From Eutreptiella sp. 'Long Island Sound 2002' (Eukaryota; Euglenozoa; Euglenophyceae; Eutreptiales; Eutreptiaceae), in contig OZ038381.1 in NCBI GenBank assembly GCA_964036045.1, positions 125,991,708 through 126,055,707 on the forward strand: DNA of 64,000 nt, written 5' to 3'. The notes below the pieces were generated by a model. It was given only the letters and a program-made list of their open reading frames with translations. It had not been told where the DNA came from and ran no database searches. This document shows positions 51,605 through 63,347 of this stretch, in pieces (positions within the stretch are counted from its first letter, which is position 1; each line of letters opens with the position of its first letter). The position numbers and the translations under genes were made by a program.

Positions 51605-52085
51605 GGTGCGCGTACACTGCAGGCACAGGCACGGGCAGCTGGTGCGGCAGTGCAAAAGCGTTGTGTCCTCTGGCGTGTGTCGTCGGTGCTGTGGCGGCGG
51701 TCGCGCCCCAGGGGTGCGGCTCGCGTGTCCTGATGTACACGGGTATGGGTCAGGGTGGGTTTGGTTAGGTGTCTCTTTGCTTCTGGTGCTGGCTGGTTAG
51801 GCGGCTGTGTGGGCTGTGGCTGTGGGCTGTGTCTACGTATTTCCCTCAGCGGGCGTGGTTTGGAGTGAGGGGTTGACGGTTTCGGGGTGTGGCTCGGGTT
51901 TGATTTGTGTTGGGGCTTCGGCTCGGTCAGGCTTGGGTCAGGGTGGGTTTGGTGAGGTGTCTCTTTGCTTCTGGAGCTGGCTGGTTAGGCGGCTGTGTGG
52001 GCTGTGGGTGTGGGCTGTGGTTTCGGTGTTCCCTCGGCAGGCGAGTGCGGGGTGGTGCGTGCGGGCCGGCCGGTGGCCGGTGGCC

Positions 52086-54309
52086 TCACTGGGAGTCCCA
52101 CAGGGAGGGGTGGTCGACGGGCGTGCGGGGGGCGTACGCAGCGTGCAGGTTGGGCAGCAGCGGGCGCACGTGCAGGGCGTCGGCGTGCCCGATGAGAACC
52201 TCACTGAGGACCGAGGGGTTGGCGGCAAGCAGTATGCGATGCCCGGGAGGGGTGGCGGCGAGGAGCGGGAGGATGTCCGCGGCCCGCGACGTGGGGGCGA
52301 ACACGACGTGGGCCGGGTGCGGCCCCGGGAGCGGTGCCGGGGGGAGCGGGACCACAGGACGGCGGTCTACTGTGAGGTGCCAAGTTGCGCGATGGTGGAG
52401 GAGCCGGACTAGGGCGATGCTGTGGCGCAGTGTGTGGGGCTGGGTGCTGGGCGGCGTGGGGACGTGCGGCGGGAGGGGGGGGGGGGCGGGGCGGTGGCGT
52501 GGGAGGGGGCACGGCGGAGGAGTGACGCCAGCGCCGTGTGTGTCGTGCTGAGGGTGGAGAGGAGCCCACAGTAGCGGGCCTGGGTTCGGCGTCTTTGGGC
52601 GTAGTGGTGCTCGTTGTCGTGTGTGTTGGCTTCCTTCGGCGTCCGGTTCGTTTGGTGACTTCTGGGCGGCGCCTGGCGTGGCGCCCCGTGGTGGTGGTTT
52701 GCTGGGTAACGGGGTTAGATGGCGGCGCCGCTGGCCAGGGGGTTAGGCGCGTCGTGTTGTGTGGCGCGCAGGGCTCTCGGGGTGCTGTGGGTGTCGCCAG
52801 TGTCGGTGCGCCGACGCTTGTGGGGTGGTAAGGGGGTGTGTGCGTGCGGGGCTGGGCTTTGGGTGATGTCCCACAGGCGGATGCCGTCTCGCTGCGTTTC
52901 CTGGAGGGTCTCCCGCAGGCGCCTGAGGACATACGGGTGGTCCTGGGGCGCGGGGAGGTTGCGGGGGTGGACTCCCAGGGGGTGGAGCGCATCGGCCAGC
53001 ATGGCTTCCCATGCGGCCTGCGGCATCCACCCCCCCCGCCGGCCAGAGGCGGCAGTTCTCCACCGACCCCCTGCGGGGCCGATGGACCAGGCCCCTGAGG
53101 GAGGGCTCTCCCCGGGCCCACTTCCGCAGCTCCCAGAGCTGCGTGTGGGTCCAGCGCTGCCACCACTGTTCCTGGGCGGGCCTGCGGTCTTGGGCGGAGG
53201 AGTGGGCGTGGGTGGGTGTGACGGGGTCGTGGGGACCGGCGGCGGTGGCGGGCCTGGGGGATTCCTCGTAGTCCTGTTCCGTCGGGTTGCGTGGGGAGTG
53301 GGGGTGCACGCGGATGTGGACCCGCGGGTGTGCGCGTACGGTCTCCGCCTCGGGGTTTGGCGGGGATTCGCGGCGGCGGGGGTAGTGGGGCATGCGTTGC
53401 ATGTGGGCTGTCATCCAGGGCCGGTAGGGGGGCGGGGACGCTGCTGGTGGACCCTGGCTTCGTTCTGGCTTGGTCGGGAGCGGTCCGTGGGCCTGGGGTG
53501 CGGACTTTGAGGGGTGGCGGGACGAGGTGCGTCGCGCTTCGGCCGCGGCGCGCTCCGCCATGAAGGTGATGACGGTGGCGTCGGTGACGGTGGGGGGGCG
53601 CAGCGCTGGGCGCTGCTGCCTTCGGGCCTGGGACGGCTGGGGCCGGATGTCGTAGAGGACGTCCTCGGGGGGCCGGGCTCGCGCTGCCGTCGTGGCGCCG
53701 GGTTTGGGCTTGGGCTTGGGCTTGGCTGCGGGTTGACCCTTGGGTTTGGGTGCCCGTTTGGCGGCGGTCTTGGGCTTCGGCTGGGTCGTGGGTGTGGGCT
53801 TCGTCGGGGCGTGGGCCTTGGCGGCGGCGGGGCTGCTCGCGGTGGGGGCGGGTTTGGGGGCCCGTTTGGGAGGTGTCCCCCGCGGCCTGGGGGGTGGAGT
53901 GCTGGATGAGGACGTGGTGGTGGTGGTGGATGAGGTGGTCGTGGTGGTGGAGGTTGTGGAGTCGGAGGCGGAGGAGAGGTCTGTGGGAGACGGCGGAGGG
54001 TCCTGGGCCTCGGGGGCGGGCGTATGATGCTGGGTCCTGTAAGTAGCGAGAACGAGGGTGCAGGTTCGGGCATCGGGCGTGTGCGCGCGTTTTCCCTGGT
54101 GACCCGTGCGTGCTGATGCTGGCGTGGCGGCGTTGTCTCGGCTTCGCGGGCACGTGGGTTACCCGGGGGGTGGCCATATCTGCTCCAGGACGTGCGGGTG
54201 TGTTTGCTGGAGGTCGTCGAGGGTCTGGAAGAAGCATCGCTGGATGCCGGGCATGTCCTCCTCTGTGAGGTGGGGGTAGTTTTGGGTGGGGGTGTGGGGG
54301 CCCGTCCAC
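52086..54309 (-). pseudogene. D2 copy of the P/R-rich ORF, frameshifted
   Basis: The D1 core reappears (QWWQRWTHTQLWELRKWARG, then GLVHRPRRGSVENCRL, MPQAAWEAMLADALHPLGV, LRRLRETLQETQRDGIRLWD) split over several frames around 53561-52715. Downstream, D2 alone has a further segment (52355-52086): VVFAPTSRAADILPLLAAT, GHRILLAANPSVLSEVL and LHVRPLLPNLHAAYAP. This gives the longer original protein a second, globular-looking part. Not recognised. Confidence 0.4.
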
Positions 54310-54377
54310 AGCAGTGTCAACAGGCGGGCTGCCACTATGTACGGGCCACTATGTAGGGTGGTGGGGCGTGGGGGGGT

Positions 54378-55890
54378 GGTTGGATTGGGTTGGGTTAGAC
54401 TCTCCCGACTTGAATAATGCGACGGACCCGTCTAGGTAGAAAAATTTGGGTCCCCCGGGAGCGGCGCAGTCATCGGAGTAGTCACAGCACACTCCGCCTC
54501 CGAGGACCACTGCACCGCACTTGGAACTGCTTCTGGGGCCCAGCCCCTCGGCGGTCGCACGGGGCCCTGCCCCTCTCGGCTTCTGGGGCCCAGCCCCACG
54601 GCGGTCGCACGGGGCCCTGCCCCTCTCGGCTTCTGGGGCCCAGCCCCAAGGCGGTCGCACGGGGCCCTGCCCCACTCGGCTTCTGGGGCCCAGCCCCACG
54701 GCGGTCGCACGGGGCCCTGCCCCACTCGGTTTCTGGGGCCCAGCCCCACGGCGGTCGCCCGGGGCCCTGCCCCACTCGGCTTCTGGGGCCCAGCCCCTCG
54801 GCGTTCCCACGTGGCCCAGCCCCACGGCGGTCGCACGGGGCCTTGCCCCACTCGGCTTCTGGGGCCCAGCCCCACGGCGGTCGCATGAGGCCCTGCCCCT
54901 CTCGGCTTCTGGGGCCCAGCCCCACGGCGTTCGCACGGGGCCTTGCCCCACTCGGCTTCTGAAGCCCAGCCCCACGGCGGTCGCACGGGGCCCTGCCCCT
55001 CTCGGCTTCTGGGGCCCAGCCCCAAGGCGGTCGCACAGGGCCCTGCCCCACTCGGCTTCTGGGGCCCAGCCCCACGGCGGTCGCATGGGGCCCTGCCCCA
55101 CTCGGCTTCTGGGGCCCAGCCCATTGGCGTTCGCACAGGGCCCTGCCCCTCTCGGCTTCTGGGGCCCAGCCCCTTGGCGGTCTCACGGGGCCCTGCCCCT
55201 CTCGGCTTCTGGGGCCCAGCCCCAAGGCGGTCGCACGGGGCCCTGCCCCACTCGGCTTCTGGGGCCCAGCCCCAAGGCGGTCGCACAGGGCCCTGCCCCT
55301 CTCGGCTTCTGGGGCCCAGCCCCACGGCGTTCGCACGGGGCCTTGCCCCACTCGGCTTCCGGGGCCCACCCCCTCGGCGGTCTCATGGGGCCCTGCCCCA
55401 CTCGGCTTCTGGGACCCAGCCCCAAGGCGGTCGCACGGGGCCCTGCCCCACTCGGCTTCTGGGGCCCTGCCCACGGCGGTCGCACGGGGCCCTGCCCCAC
55501 TCGGCTTCTGGGGCCCAGCCCCTCGGCGGTCTCACGGGGCCCTGCCCCACTTGGCTTCTGGGGCCCAGCCGCATGGCGGTCGCACGGGGCCCTGCCCCTC
55601 TCGGCTTCTGGGGCCCAGCCCCACGGCGGTCGCCCGGGGCCCTGCCCCACTCGGCTTCTGGGGCCCAGCGCCCGAAGGAGAGGAATGTGAGACTTCGGTC
55701 GAACATGGGTTACCTCACTGGGCAGAACCCGCTGTAGGGTACTGCTCGCAGCGACCGCGCCCTTCCCCCACGTGGGGGAGCCGCTTTGTGGGGGCATGTG
55801 CAGTAGGGCCGTGGGTGGGTGAGCAAAAGCCCCTTGGTAAGTCCCCCCTGCGGGGCAACCCCAGTCCTGAGTCGACCTACCTACCTACCT
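54378..55890 (+). mobile_element. GC-rich insert F3 with (ACCT)n tail
   Basis: The right end (55672-55890) is the reverse complement of the F1/F2 left end (GCCCGAAGGAGAGGAATGTG ... GTCGACCTACCTACC). So F3 is an F-family insert on the plus strand, with its body mostly a 50-bp satellite. It meets D2 head to head. Confidence 0.6.
54533..55672. repeat. 50-bp satellite, about 23 units
   Basis: Unit GGCTTCTGGGGCCCAGCCCC, ACGGCGGTCGCACGGGGCCC, TGCCCCACTC. Variation is at a few fixed sites. Long frames on both strands are satellite artefacts. Confidence 0.9.
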
Positions 55891-56362
55891 TCAAAAGAAA
55901 GAACAAAATGAATAGGTTAGTGTCAACATGAACAAAAGGTTTTTAGGGGGGGCTCAGCCTGGATCAACTCCCTCAAGAAAGACATGGCAGTGACTTTTTC
56001 TTACTCCCCCCTGGAGTACTAGTTGATCAAGCTAGTAGGACCAAGAAAAAAGGCTTGAATTTCCCCAAAATTACCTCACAAAAATCCGTTAAACCAGCCA
56101 AAGACACTTTCATCAGTGCATAGAAGCCTGAGGTACCCTTGAAAAACAGTGTAATGTACCCTGAATGATATCCCTTCGATGGGGCATTCCTCAAAAGTTG
56201 CCAGCGTGCGGCGAAAGCTTTTGGCAAAAATCTGGGGGTAGTGGGGTGTGAACCCAGGAGTCCCTCCCTAGAGCACACATGCTTTCCCACTAGGGTACAG
56301 TCGAACGCTCTAATGCGGACGGCGATCGCTGTATAAACAGCGTTGTAGTAAACGTCCTGACC
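55891..56362 (-). repeat. SINE-like repeat with tRNA head, copy b
   Basis: Pairs with 49961-50440; lacks about 9 bp (CTATCACACTG region) of copy a. B-box-like CTGGGTTCACACCCC near 56248-56262. Directly follows the F3 tail. Confidence 0.7.
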
Positions 56363-58351
56363 TGATTTGGTGACATTGATTGGGTCAAGTGTCTGGATCA
56401 GAGGTGGATTTCTGACTACTTCAACCAGGAACGTTGTTCACGACTACGAGAGCGTACGAGAACAACACTGGAATATCCAGAGACCGTTTGCAGGACTGTT
56501 CTTGGTCTACACTTGGTCATTTATGGTTGCCACAACTCCGAATTTTTAGTAAGATTGGACTCCATTGACGCCGGATCGAGGAGATATCTGTTGGCCATTT
56601 GGAATGTGGGAGTCATTCTTGGACGACGCCTTCACACACAGCGTGCATTCAGGCTGGGAGGGGTGTTTTAAGTCAATGAATGAGCAACAATTTCTCAAAA
56701 CGTTGGTTTCATATGGAACAATGGTATTCATCTTTATTCGAGTTCGGTTGGGACATTGGGGGAAATTTTATCCATGGGGCTTGATCATTTCCAATATGGT
56801 TGAAAGGAACCTAATGGCTTAACTTTAATTCAAATGAGGGTTTATCCATTGTATTATGTGCCATGAGTTGTTGTTTGATATTCCATTGTTTCTTCTTTGA
56901 ACACTATTTGTAACATAGCTCAACATGGGTGTTGGCCTTTGCTTTATCTTTTTTTTTTGCTAGTCTCGTTGAGATTGAGCTGTTCAGTAATGTGCATTTT
57001 TCTCCCACATATGGTTCTTTCACAGCAAATGAATGTGATTTTCAGATTAAGCATGAAATTCCGCGTCTATAGAGTGGTCATATGACTACTTCTATTTTTT
57101 CACCTATTTTGGCCCGTGAGCGCGCCGCGTCCACTATGGACGATTCCTACTGAGTTCTGCGGTCATCAGGGCAGTTCCTACTGAGTTCTGCAGACATGAA
57201 TTTTTTTTTCCTGGGCTACAGAAAATTCTTGGAAGACATTCAAAGTGTTTTGCTATCATTTTTTATCATGGGGAATCCATTTTTTTGCGTGTGTTTAGCT
57301 ATCTTTGCAGAAGGCCTGATTTCTGAGGTTTACCGTTTTTGCCCTGATTTGAAGTCACTATTCACTATTGCAGCCATTTCCGGAGTGCAAACTGAAGTCT
57401 CTTTAAAAATCCCGAGTGGTTCTGAAGCATACATGCGTGCATACACGCAAGTGCAAGGCCAGACGTCACCCGTTGTTTGTCTGTTTATTGTGCAGCCCCA
57501 TCAAGTTCTTTATTGGTTTTATTGATCCCATTACCGCCCGTCTTCGATTCTTGGTCTGGTTTTATTTTCCATCGAAATCTTTGTGTACCTGAAATCGAGC
57601 AGGAACAAACACCAAAGCAAATTAATGCAGAGGATACTGAGACTATTCAAACAGAGGAACAAGATGCAAAGCGGGAAGTTAACGCCCTGAGCGTTGGGGG
57701 TACACAACTAAACCTCCGTTGTGGGTCGTGAGACGCCTCATGGATTCTCGGTAGAGAGGGAGGATTTCTCGTCTCACTGTTCACACCCTTTGGGAACTAT
57801 CAATGCCGAGCACGAAGGAAGATCGACTGGAAGCCTGAAGGGGGACATGCAGCAGAAGACCTCTGGGAGATTGTTCTGAGTCCAGGTGCGAGTGGGTACG
57901 CCTCTGTGACTATGGGAGTCACACAATACAAGAGGTATGGGTATCTGGATTTACATCCAAGGCCACGGCAAGACCATGAAGAAGGCTTTGGGATTCTATG
58001 GGTTGCGCTACTTGCAACCTTGTCAAGAGGTGGAACTGTCCAACCGTTCCGTGATCTGGTCATCACGATAATCATTCTTTCGAGCAAGACTACTGGAGTG
58101 GTAGGTTTCAACCCACTGCCTCAGGGGTTTCCAGGTGGTTGGGTGGAAGGGTTCAACCCAATAGCCGATTTTTGACAACAGGTCCTCCGTGGGAAATTCC
58201 TAATTTCAGGTTGACAGACTACAATAAAATCTTTTCCTGAATTTTTCCGATATCACTGATTTCTGCCCACATATTAGGTATCACTCGATCCGCAATTTCC
58301 TGGCGCACACGCTGATCATAATTCCAACAACAGCTGCTCAAAAAATCCATC
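56363..58351. other. Unassigned region
   Basis: No recognised gene. Short open stretches (56367-56549, 56565-56822, 57196-57525, 57906-58175) lack starts or motifs I can name. GTTCCTACTGAGTTCTGC is repeated near 57146 and 57174. GGTTTCAACCCACTGCC and GGTTCAACCCAATAGCC are near-repeats at 58109 and 58149. Confidence 0.3.
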
Positions 58352-59004
58352 ATGGGCAAAGATCGCACCGTGCCAAAAGCCGCAGATCCGAGCAAGTCTG
58401 TCGCAAATCGCGTTGCGCAATTCGACAAAAGCGACCAACAGCTGAGGGATCACAGACGCAACGCGGCTCTTCGGGAAAGCAGAACAGATGAAAAAGGAAA
58501 GGAGAATGATCAACGATCCCAAACTCCCAAGTCAAATCAGAAAACAAACGCCGAGAAAAACACTCCAGACGCAGTTCAAGCCCAAACGGCAAATCCAAGC
58601 GCCACAAGACAAAATGGATTCAAAAAACCACCCCGCAACCAAACCGTGAAACGAAAGAGGCTGTCAACGACGACATCGTCATCAACACCCAACTTCATTA
58701 CAATGAAAAGCCAACGGTGGATTATGCCAGACTTTCAGAAAAGCGCAACAAGAGTTTCACTTTCATCCCTATGGAAGACTTGGAAACCCACCAAACCACC
58801 AACGTTGTTGTGGACGACCCCAACGGCAACTCTCCATCCCAACTTCACCAAGACCTTCAAGATGAAAAAGTTCTGGAAGTCTATCAATTCCAATCTCAAG
58901 ACAACCGTGTATACTCCGACTACATTACCATGTTACCAACCGAGGACATCATCGCCCAATTTCACAAACAACCTCATGAAATACATTTTGGGGGTAAAGA
59001 AGGT
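58352..59004 (+). pseudogene. Lysine-rich coding fragment cut by the B2 LTR
   Basis: ATG at 58352 (MGKDRTVPKAADPSKSVANR) opens a basic, Q/N/K-rich frame to about 58700. A second frame, open from 58511, reads KSENKRREKHSRRSSSPNGK and then a normal-looking acidic stretch (VDYARLSEKRNKSFTFIPME, DNRVYSDYITMLPTEDII) up to the LTR junction at 59005. The composition shift suggests one protein with a frameshift or a missed intron near 58500-58700. The basic N-terminus looks Gag- or nuclear-protein-like. Family unknown. Confidence 0.4.
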
Positions 59005-61359
59005 CCCTACCAGGACCGGCCCCCGCTGTGCCCCTTCCGCCTGTCACCCCTGCTGACTTGCTCCGGATCAACGATTGCATTTCTCAAAATCCTCAAAATC
59101 CAGGGTCCAAATCCAAAAATATAGAAAATGTTATCCTCCTTCAACCCTGAACAGCAACCAGATCCCACAAGTATAGCAATAACCCAATTCACAATTCAAA
59201 TCAGGCTGCGGGCTTCCGTTCAGCACACCGGTATTCCCACGGTGGCGGGCATGTACAAGAATTGCACCAAGGAAGAAAGCCCTGAGATTGGCATATGAAC
59301 ACATATGAAGCAAAGTTGGGGAAAGATGGAAACTTATACAATCACAGCCATAGACCCCTCATTCCCTGGACTCAAGACCTCCCCTTGACTCACCAACATG
59401 ATGCCCTGAACCCAGTCCAATAAGATGGTTAAATGCCATATGTCAAAAGCCATTACATAAACCCCAAAAATGTGTTCACTCCCAAGCCTCTAAATCCTAG
59501 CCCAATAGGGGAGGTGGCGTGTCATGGCCTAGAGTGGCACTCAGGACCATGCCCTACCCTGACATAACCTTGGTTGGACTTGGAGTCGAATGGGCTTGGA
59601 GAAATGACCTATGAGTTTGAACTCATAACATGCCAAAAAACTGCCAATTCACACCATATTGGCCATATATCACATATATGCTCAAAATTGAAGTTACCAC
59701 TTATCCGAAGGCTCAAAGCATGCATGGAATCGAAGTCTACTATTCATGGAGGATAGAGACCAAAGGCAAATGCCCATGTACATCCCCACTTTACCCTCGA
59801 AACCCCTTCGGATATGGGCGCCACGCACTGCCCAAGTCAGCCCATGATCTTGAGACCAATTCTTGTGATCCTTCGTGCGCCAAGCCAAATGGAGTACGCG
59901 ATCCGGCATATGGTGGTGTTCAACTCCAAAGCATATGCCAACATATGAACAACATACCATGGTTCGACTCTCCATAGGCTTCTTGCTGTTTGCTGACCAG
60001 GTAAGTACACAAAACGCAAAAATGAGCAAAAATTGAGGTCAAAAACATGAAAATATGACCAAATACAAAGTTGTCATGATAGTATATCTCTATGCTCACC
60101 CATGATATCCGCTCATGGTTCAATACACAAATGATTGGAACCATTTGCGAACAATTCCCCCACTTGGATCCCCAATCGAGCGCATGGAGATACCTTCGCC
60201 ACTAATATCTACATGCCCCATGAAAATGGGAATGCACCCATGGATCTCTTTGTCAAACATACCATGAGCAATACATACGCGGTAGACTTGGTCTAGCGCT
60301 TTGAATTCCACAATTGGGACATGGGCGAAGCCCTTGTCACGTATGGCTCCCCATCTCTTCGGCCACACGAAGATATATAACATGGGCGTGAGCATATCAA
60401 ACATATACCATGCATACAACACATACCCTCAAAATATGGCTCCCACCATGATATGCCATGTCCCTCCATTGACATAACTTCACGTTAAAAATACGTAGGA
60501 ACCCAAGGAAAGTTGCTATGCAACCCCAACACTCATGCGGTACACTCGAAAGTCACAATAAAATGTTCGGTTGCACGGTCCAAGAGTTATATATCACTTT
60601 ATACCCTCTTGACCATTATCCCTTTCTATATCGGGCATGTGTACACACCAAAGGCGTTTGATGCTTCCTAAATTAAGTTGAGACCAAGGCGTTTGCAACC
60701 CAACCTTCCTTATTCACTTTCCTCACACTCGCGCGTAGATATGGTCCTTCAAAGTGGTCCCACGATTCACTTTTGTTTCCCTTATATCTCCAAGTCAAAT
60801 GGGGGGCAAGTGTAAGGGAAACCTGATTCGGGCATAGGGAAAGGAGTATGACCACTCGAAGAAGTCCAAATCAAGTGCGGCGATGTCGAAGTCGAAAATC
60901 CGATTTCGACATCGCGAAAAATTCTGATTAAAATCTCGAGTGCTTATTTAGAGAATTGCGGAAGCAACGAACCCTTTGCTGATGAAATCTGACCCTTCAA
61001 CGGAATATCCGCCAAAATATCTGGAAATAACAGTTAACCAATCGGTTAACGCAAAATCGCGAGCCAACTGACAGTCGCCGATACATTGACTATCAGAACG
61101 AAAGGCTGAAAAATTACGGAAACATTATGATAATAAAACCCTGTTGATTCCTGATATTCTGATATAGAAATCTCCGCTGGCGGCGCCTCGGTTCTGAATA
61201 TGGCCGCTCATAGCCGGAATGGCCAAACCTATCACACTATCACATCGGGTTAGATCAGGTGGATGGGAGAGTATGATATCAGCCAATGGCGGCTTGCCGG
61301 CACATAGATACACACCCCAAGTGACCCCAAGATGGCCACGGGGGTCCGAACCGGCTTCA
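59005..61359 (-). repeat. 3' LTR of B2 (about 2.36 kb)
   Basis: Minus-strand start TGAAGCCGGTTCGGACC at 61359. The other end CTTCTTTA borders TACATTTTGGGGG of the interrupted coding fragment. Homologous to 19041-21482. Confidence 0.85.
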
Positions 61360-61370
61360 CCCCCCTTCTC
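61360..61370 (-). promoter_or_regulatory. Polypurine tract of B2
   Basis: GAGAAGGGGGG on the minus strand, directly before TGAAGCC. Confidence 0.85.
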
Positions 61371-61754
61371 AGAGCGTTGTCACCGCTCGGAAGTCATTGA
61401 AAGAGAGGACGGGAGGACCCCAATGGGCTCCAACCCCCCCCTCCATGTCCCAAGGACACATGGAGGCCCCACGGACATCGCAGGCGTCCCCCATGCCCCA
61501 AGGGAGGGCTGAGGACACTGATAATCGGTGCCCTACGCCATATCCGGTCTCCTCTTGATCTACAACATGGACCAAGGGGATCAAAGATAGAGAAACGTCG
61601 TCGATCGATCTAAATACGTATACCACGATGAAATATATACGTGGAGATCGAGTGAAGGGGGTATATGGCCAATCAAGGCCGAAAAATCCCCGGATGAACG
61701 CCCTCACCCGTCTCCTCATTCACAGAAACAAACAAAATGCCAAGGGGGGATCCA
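61371..61754 (-). other. B2 3' untranslated region
   Basis: Collinear with 10607-10988. No gene. Confidence 0.7.
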
Positions 61755-63347
61755 TTACGGTGCTACAGCAGCAACCAAATGGACCAACACGTCCTTGACA
61801 TCCAAAGAAATACCCTTTTTCTTTAGGTAGTCCATCCAGACCGTGGTATACCTCGGCACGAAACTGCTCGGAGGTTCCCACGAGTCCCTGGATGCGGCAA
61901 ATCCCTTCCAACGGACTTTATAAAGCCTTCCCCCAGGCGTCCCCGGGTCCGGCTTGTCCGCCAGGATCTTCTCAGCGGTGAAGTCGTCGTCCTCACCCTC
62001 GTCGTCCGAGTCCATATCGGCGGCCGTGAACTCGAAGGTGACGGGACTTCCGCTGGGGTCTGGTGCTCGGGGACGAAGCTGGGTATGGTCGCGGTCCAGG
62101 ATCTTGTTATCCCCCACACGAACCGCATACACATCCTGCCCGAACTTCCGCACGATTACCCCCGGCACATACCAAGATGCCTGACGATGCCTGGACAGGA
62201 CATCTTTGTGGTGCCGCTCCACCCACACGGTGTCTTGGAGAGCATACTTCTGGACCTTCCCTTGCTTGAAGTACTTGGCCCTCTTATCATGCTCGTCCTG
62301 AAGTGCCTTGCACACTTTGGCCGCCGTGTCGTCCGCCTCAGCCATCATGGCATTCGCATCCCGGGCCACTTTGCCATGGTTCATCCACGGGAGAGTGCGT
62401 GACACTCGATCCCGTAGGAACAGGATGCGATGGGGCGACAGTCCAGTGGGTCCCGGAAGGTCGTGATACGCTTGGAGTACTCTCCACAGCGAATTATACC
62501 AATTCCGGCCCGGTTCGTCGATGTGTACCTGGCAGAACTTCTCGAACATCTGCCGCCCGGCCACCTCAGCCCGGCCATTCGACCGGCTGTGGTATGCCAC
62601 GGTCTTGGCATGCCGAATCCCCATATGCTTGCACATCGTCTTGAACCACGTCCCCACGAATTGACTGCCTCGATCGCTGCAGATGACAGCTGGGACATCG
62701 AAAATCGTCAGCCAATGCCTGATCATGGCATTAGCGACGGTCTTGGCCTGCAGCCCCACTCCATGCTTGTCCTTCTTGTCCTTCTTCTTGGACTTCTTGC
62801 CCGGGACTGCCACGATATACCCGCTGTGCCTGTCCACCGCTAGGATGACACAGTCGTAGGTCTCTCCTTCCACGGTGACCTCGGGCATGGCGAACACATC
62901 CATGGCCACGGACCGTATAGGGGCTTCCGGTATAGCCGTATACACCGGGTTGCCCGCTGTGGAGTGGTTGGTGCTCTTCGTGGCCCGACACACGGCACAG
63001 TCGCTGCAGTACCTATCCAGGATGGCATAGTACCCCGGAGGGAACTTGAAACGCCACTCCAGGTCCTGCTGCATCTTGTCTCGACCAGGGTGCATGAGCT
63101 GGGCGTTGTGCCAATGGTCAATGAACTCCTCCACGCGGTTTTCGGGCACCAGCAGCTTGTCCTTGAGGAACAACTTGTCGCCATCCTCGGTCAAGCCCTG
63201 GTGCCATTCGTCGTCCGACGGGGCGCTCACGGCATTCCAGTACTTGCTCCAGTGCTCGGATGCCGCGTAGTCATCCGACCAGTCCTCTGTGAGCACCGAC
63301 CTGACTAGCTCTACAGGGGCCACCATCCATTGCTCGAGGGTTTCCTC
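61755..63347 (-). CDS. B2 Pol: integrase and chromodomain
   Basis: Open frame after the TGA at 63350. Zinc finger HWHNAQLMHPGRDKMQQD with YCSDCAVCRATK. Core VAMDVFAMPEVTVEG (Asp), AVICSDRGSQFVGTWF (Asp) and SNGRAEVAGRQMFEKF (Glu): complete D,D,E. Lysine-rich KKSKKKDKKDK insert as in B1. Then LERHHKDVLSRHRQASWY-like tail (here VERHHKDVLSRHRQ) and a C-terminal chromodomain (YKVRWKGFAASRDSWEPPSS). The residues needed for strand transfer are present, so this part could encode an active integrase if the upstream stop were bypassed; the upstream part of pol lies outside the window. Confidence 0.88.
   Translation of the reverse strand, partial: EETLEQWMVAPVELVRSVLTEDWSDDYAASEHWSKYWNAVSAPSDDEWHQGLTEDGDKLFLKDKLLVPENRVEEFIDHWHNAQLMHPGRDKMQQDLEWRFKFPPGYYAILDRYCSDCAVCRATKSTNHSTAGNPVYTAIPEAPIRSVAMDVFAMPEVTVEGETYDCVILAVDRHSGYIVAVPGKKSKKKDKKDKHGVGLQAKTVANAMIRHWLTIFDVPAVICSDRGSQFVGTWFKTMCKHMGIRHAKTVAYHSRSNGRAEVAGRQMFEKFCQVHIDEPGRNWYNSLWRVLQAYHDLPGPTGLSPHRILFLRDRVSRTLPWMNHGKVARDANAMMAEADDTAAKVCKALQDEHDKRAKYFKQGKVQKYALQDTVWVERHHKDVLSRHRQASWYVPGVIVRKFGQDVYAVRVGDNKILDRDHTQLRPRAPDPSGSPVTFEFTAADMDSDDEGEDDDFTAEKILADKPDPGTPGGRLYKVRWKGFAASRDSWEPPSSFVPRYTTVWMDYLKKKGISLDVKDVLVHLVAAVAP

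Larger units (their letters stand above)
50703..54377 (-). mobile_element. GC-rich insert D2
   Basis: Starts with (AGGT)n then ATCTTCGGGAGCTCGGGATG as in D1. 5' end near 54377, where sequence changes to GATTGGGTTGGGTTAGA. Carries about 640 bp (51930-52570) that D1 lacks. I see no duplicate of its left flank at the right end. Confidence 0.6.

Noticed and set aside
54482-55690. Long frames on both strands in the 50-bp satellite
   Set aside because: A stop-free 50-bp unit leaves all frames open; no protein signal.
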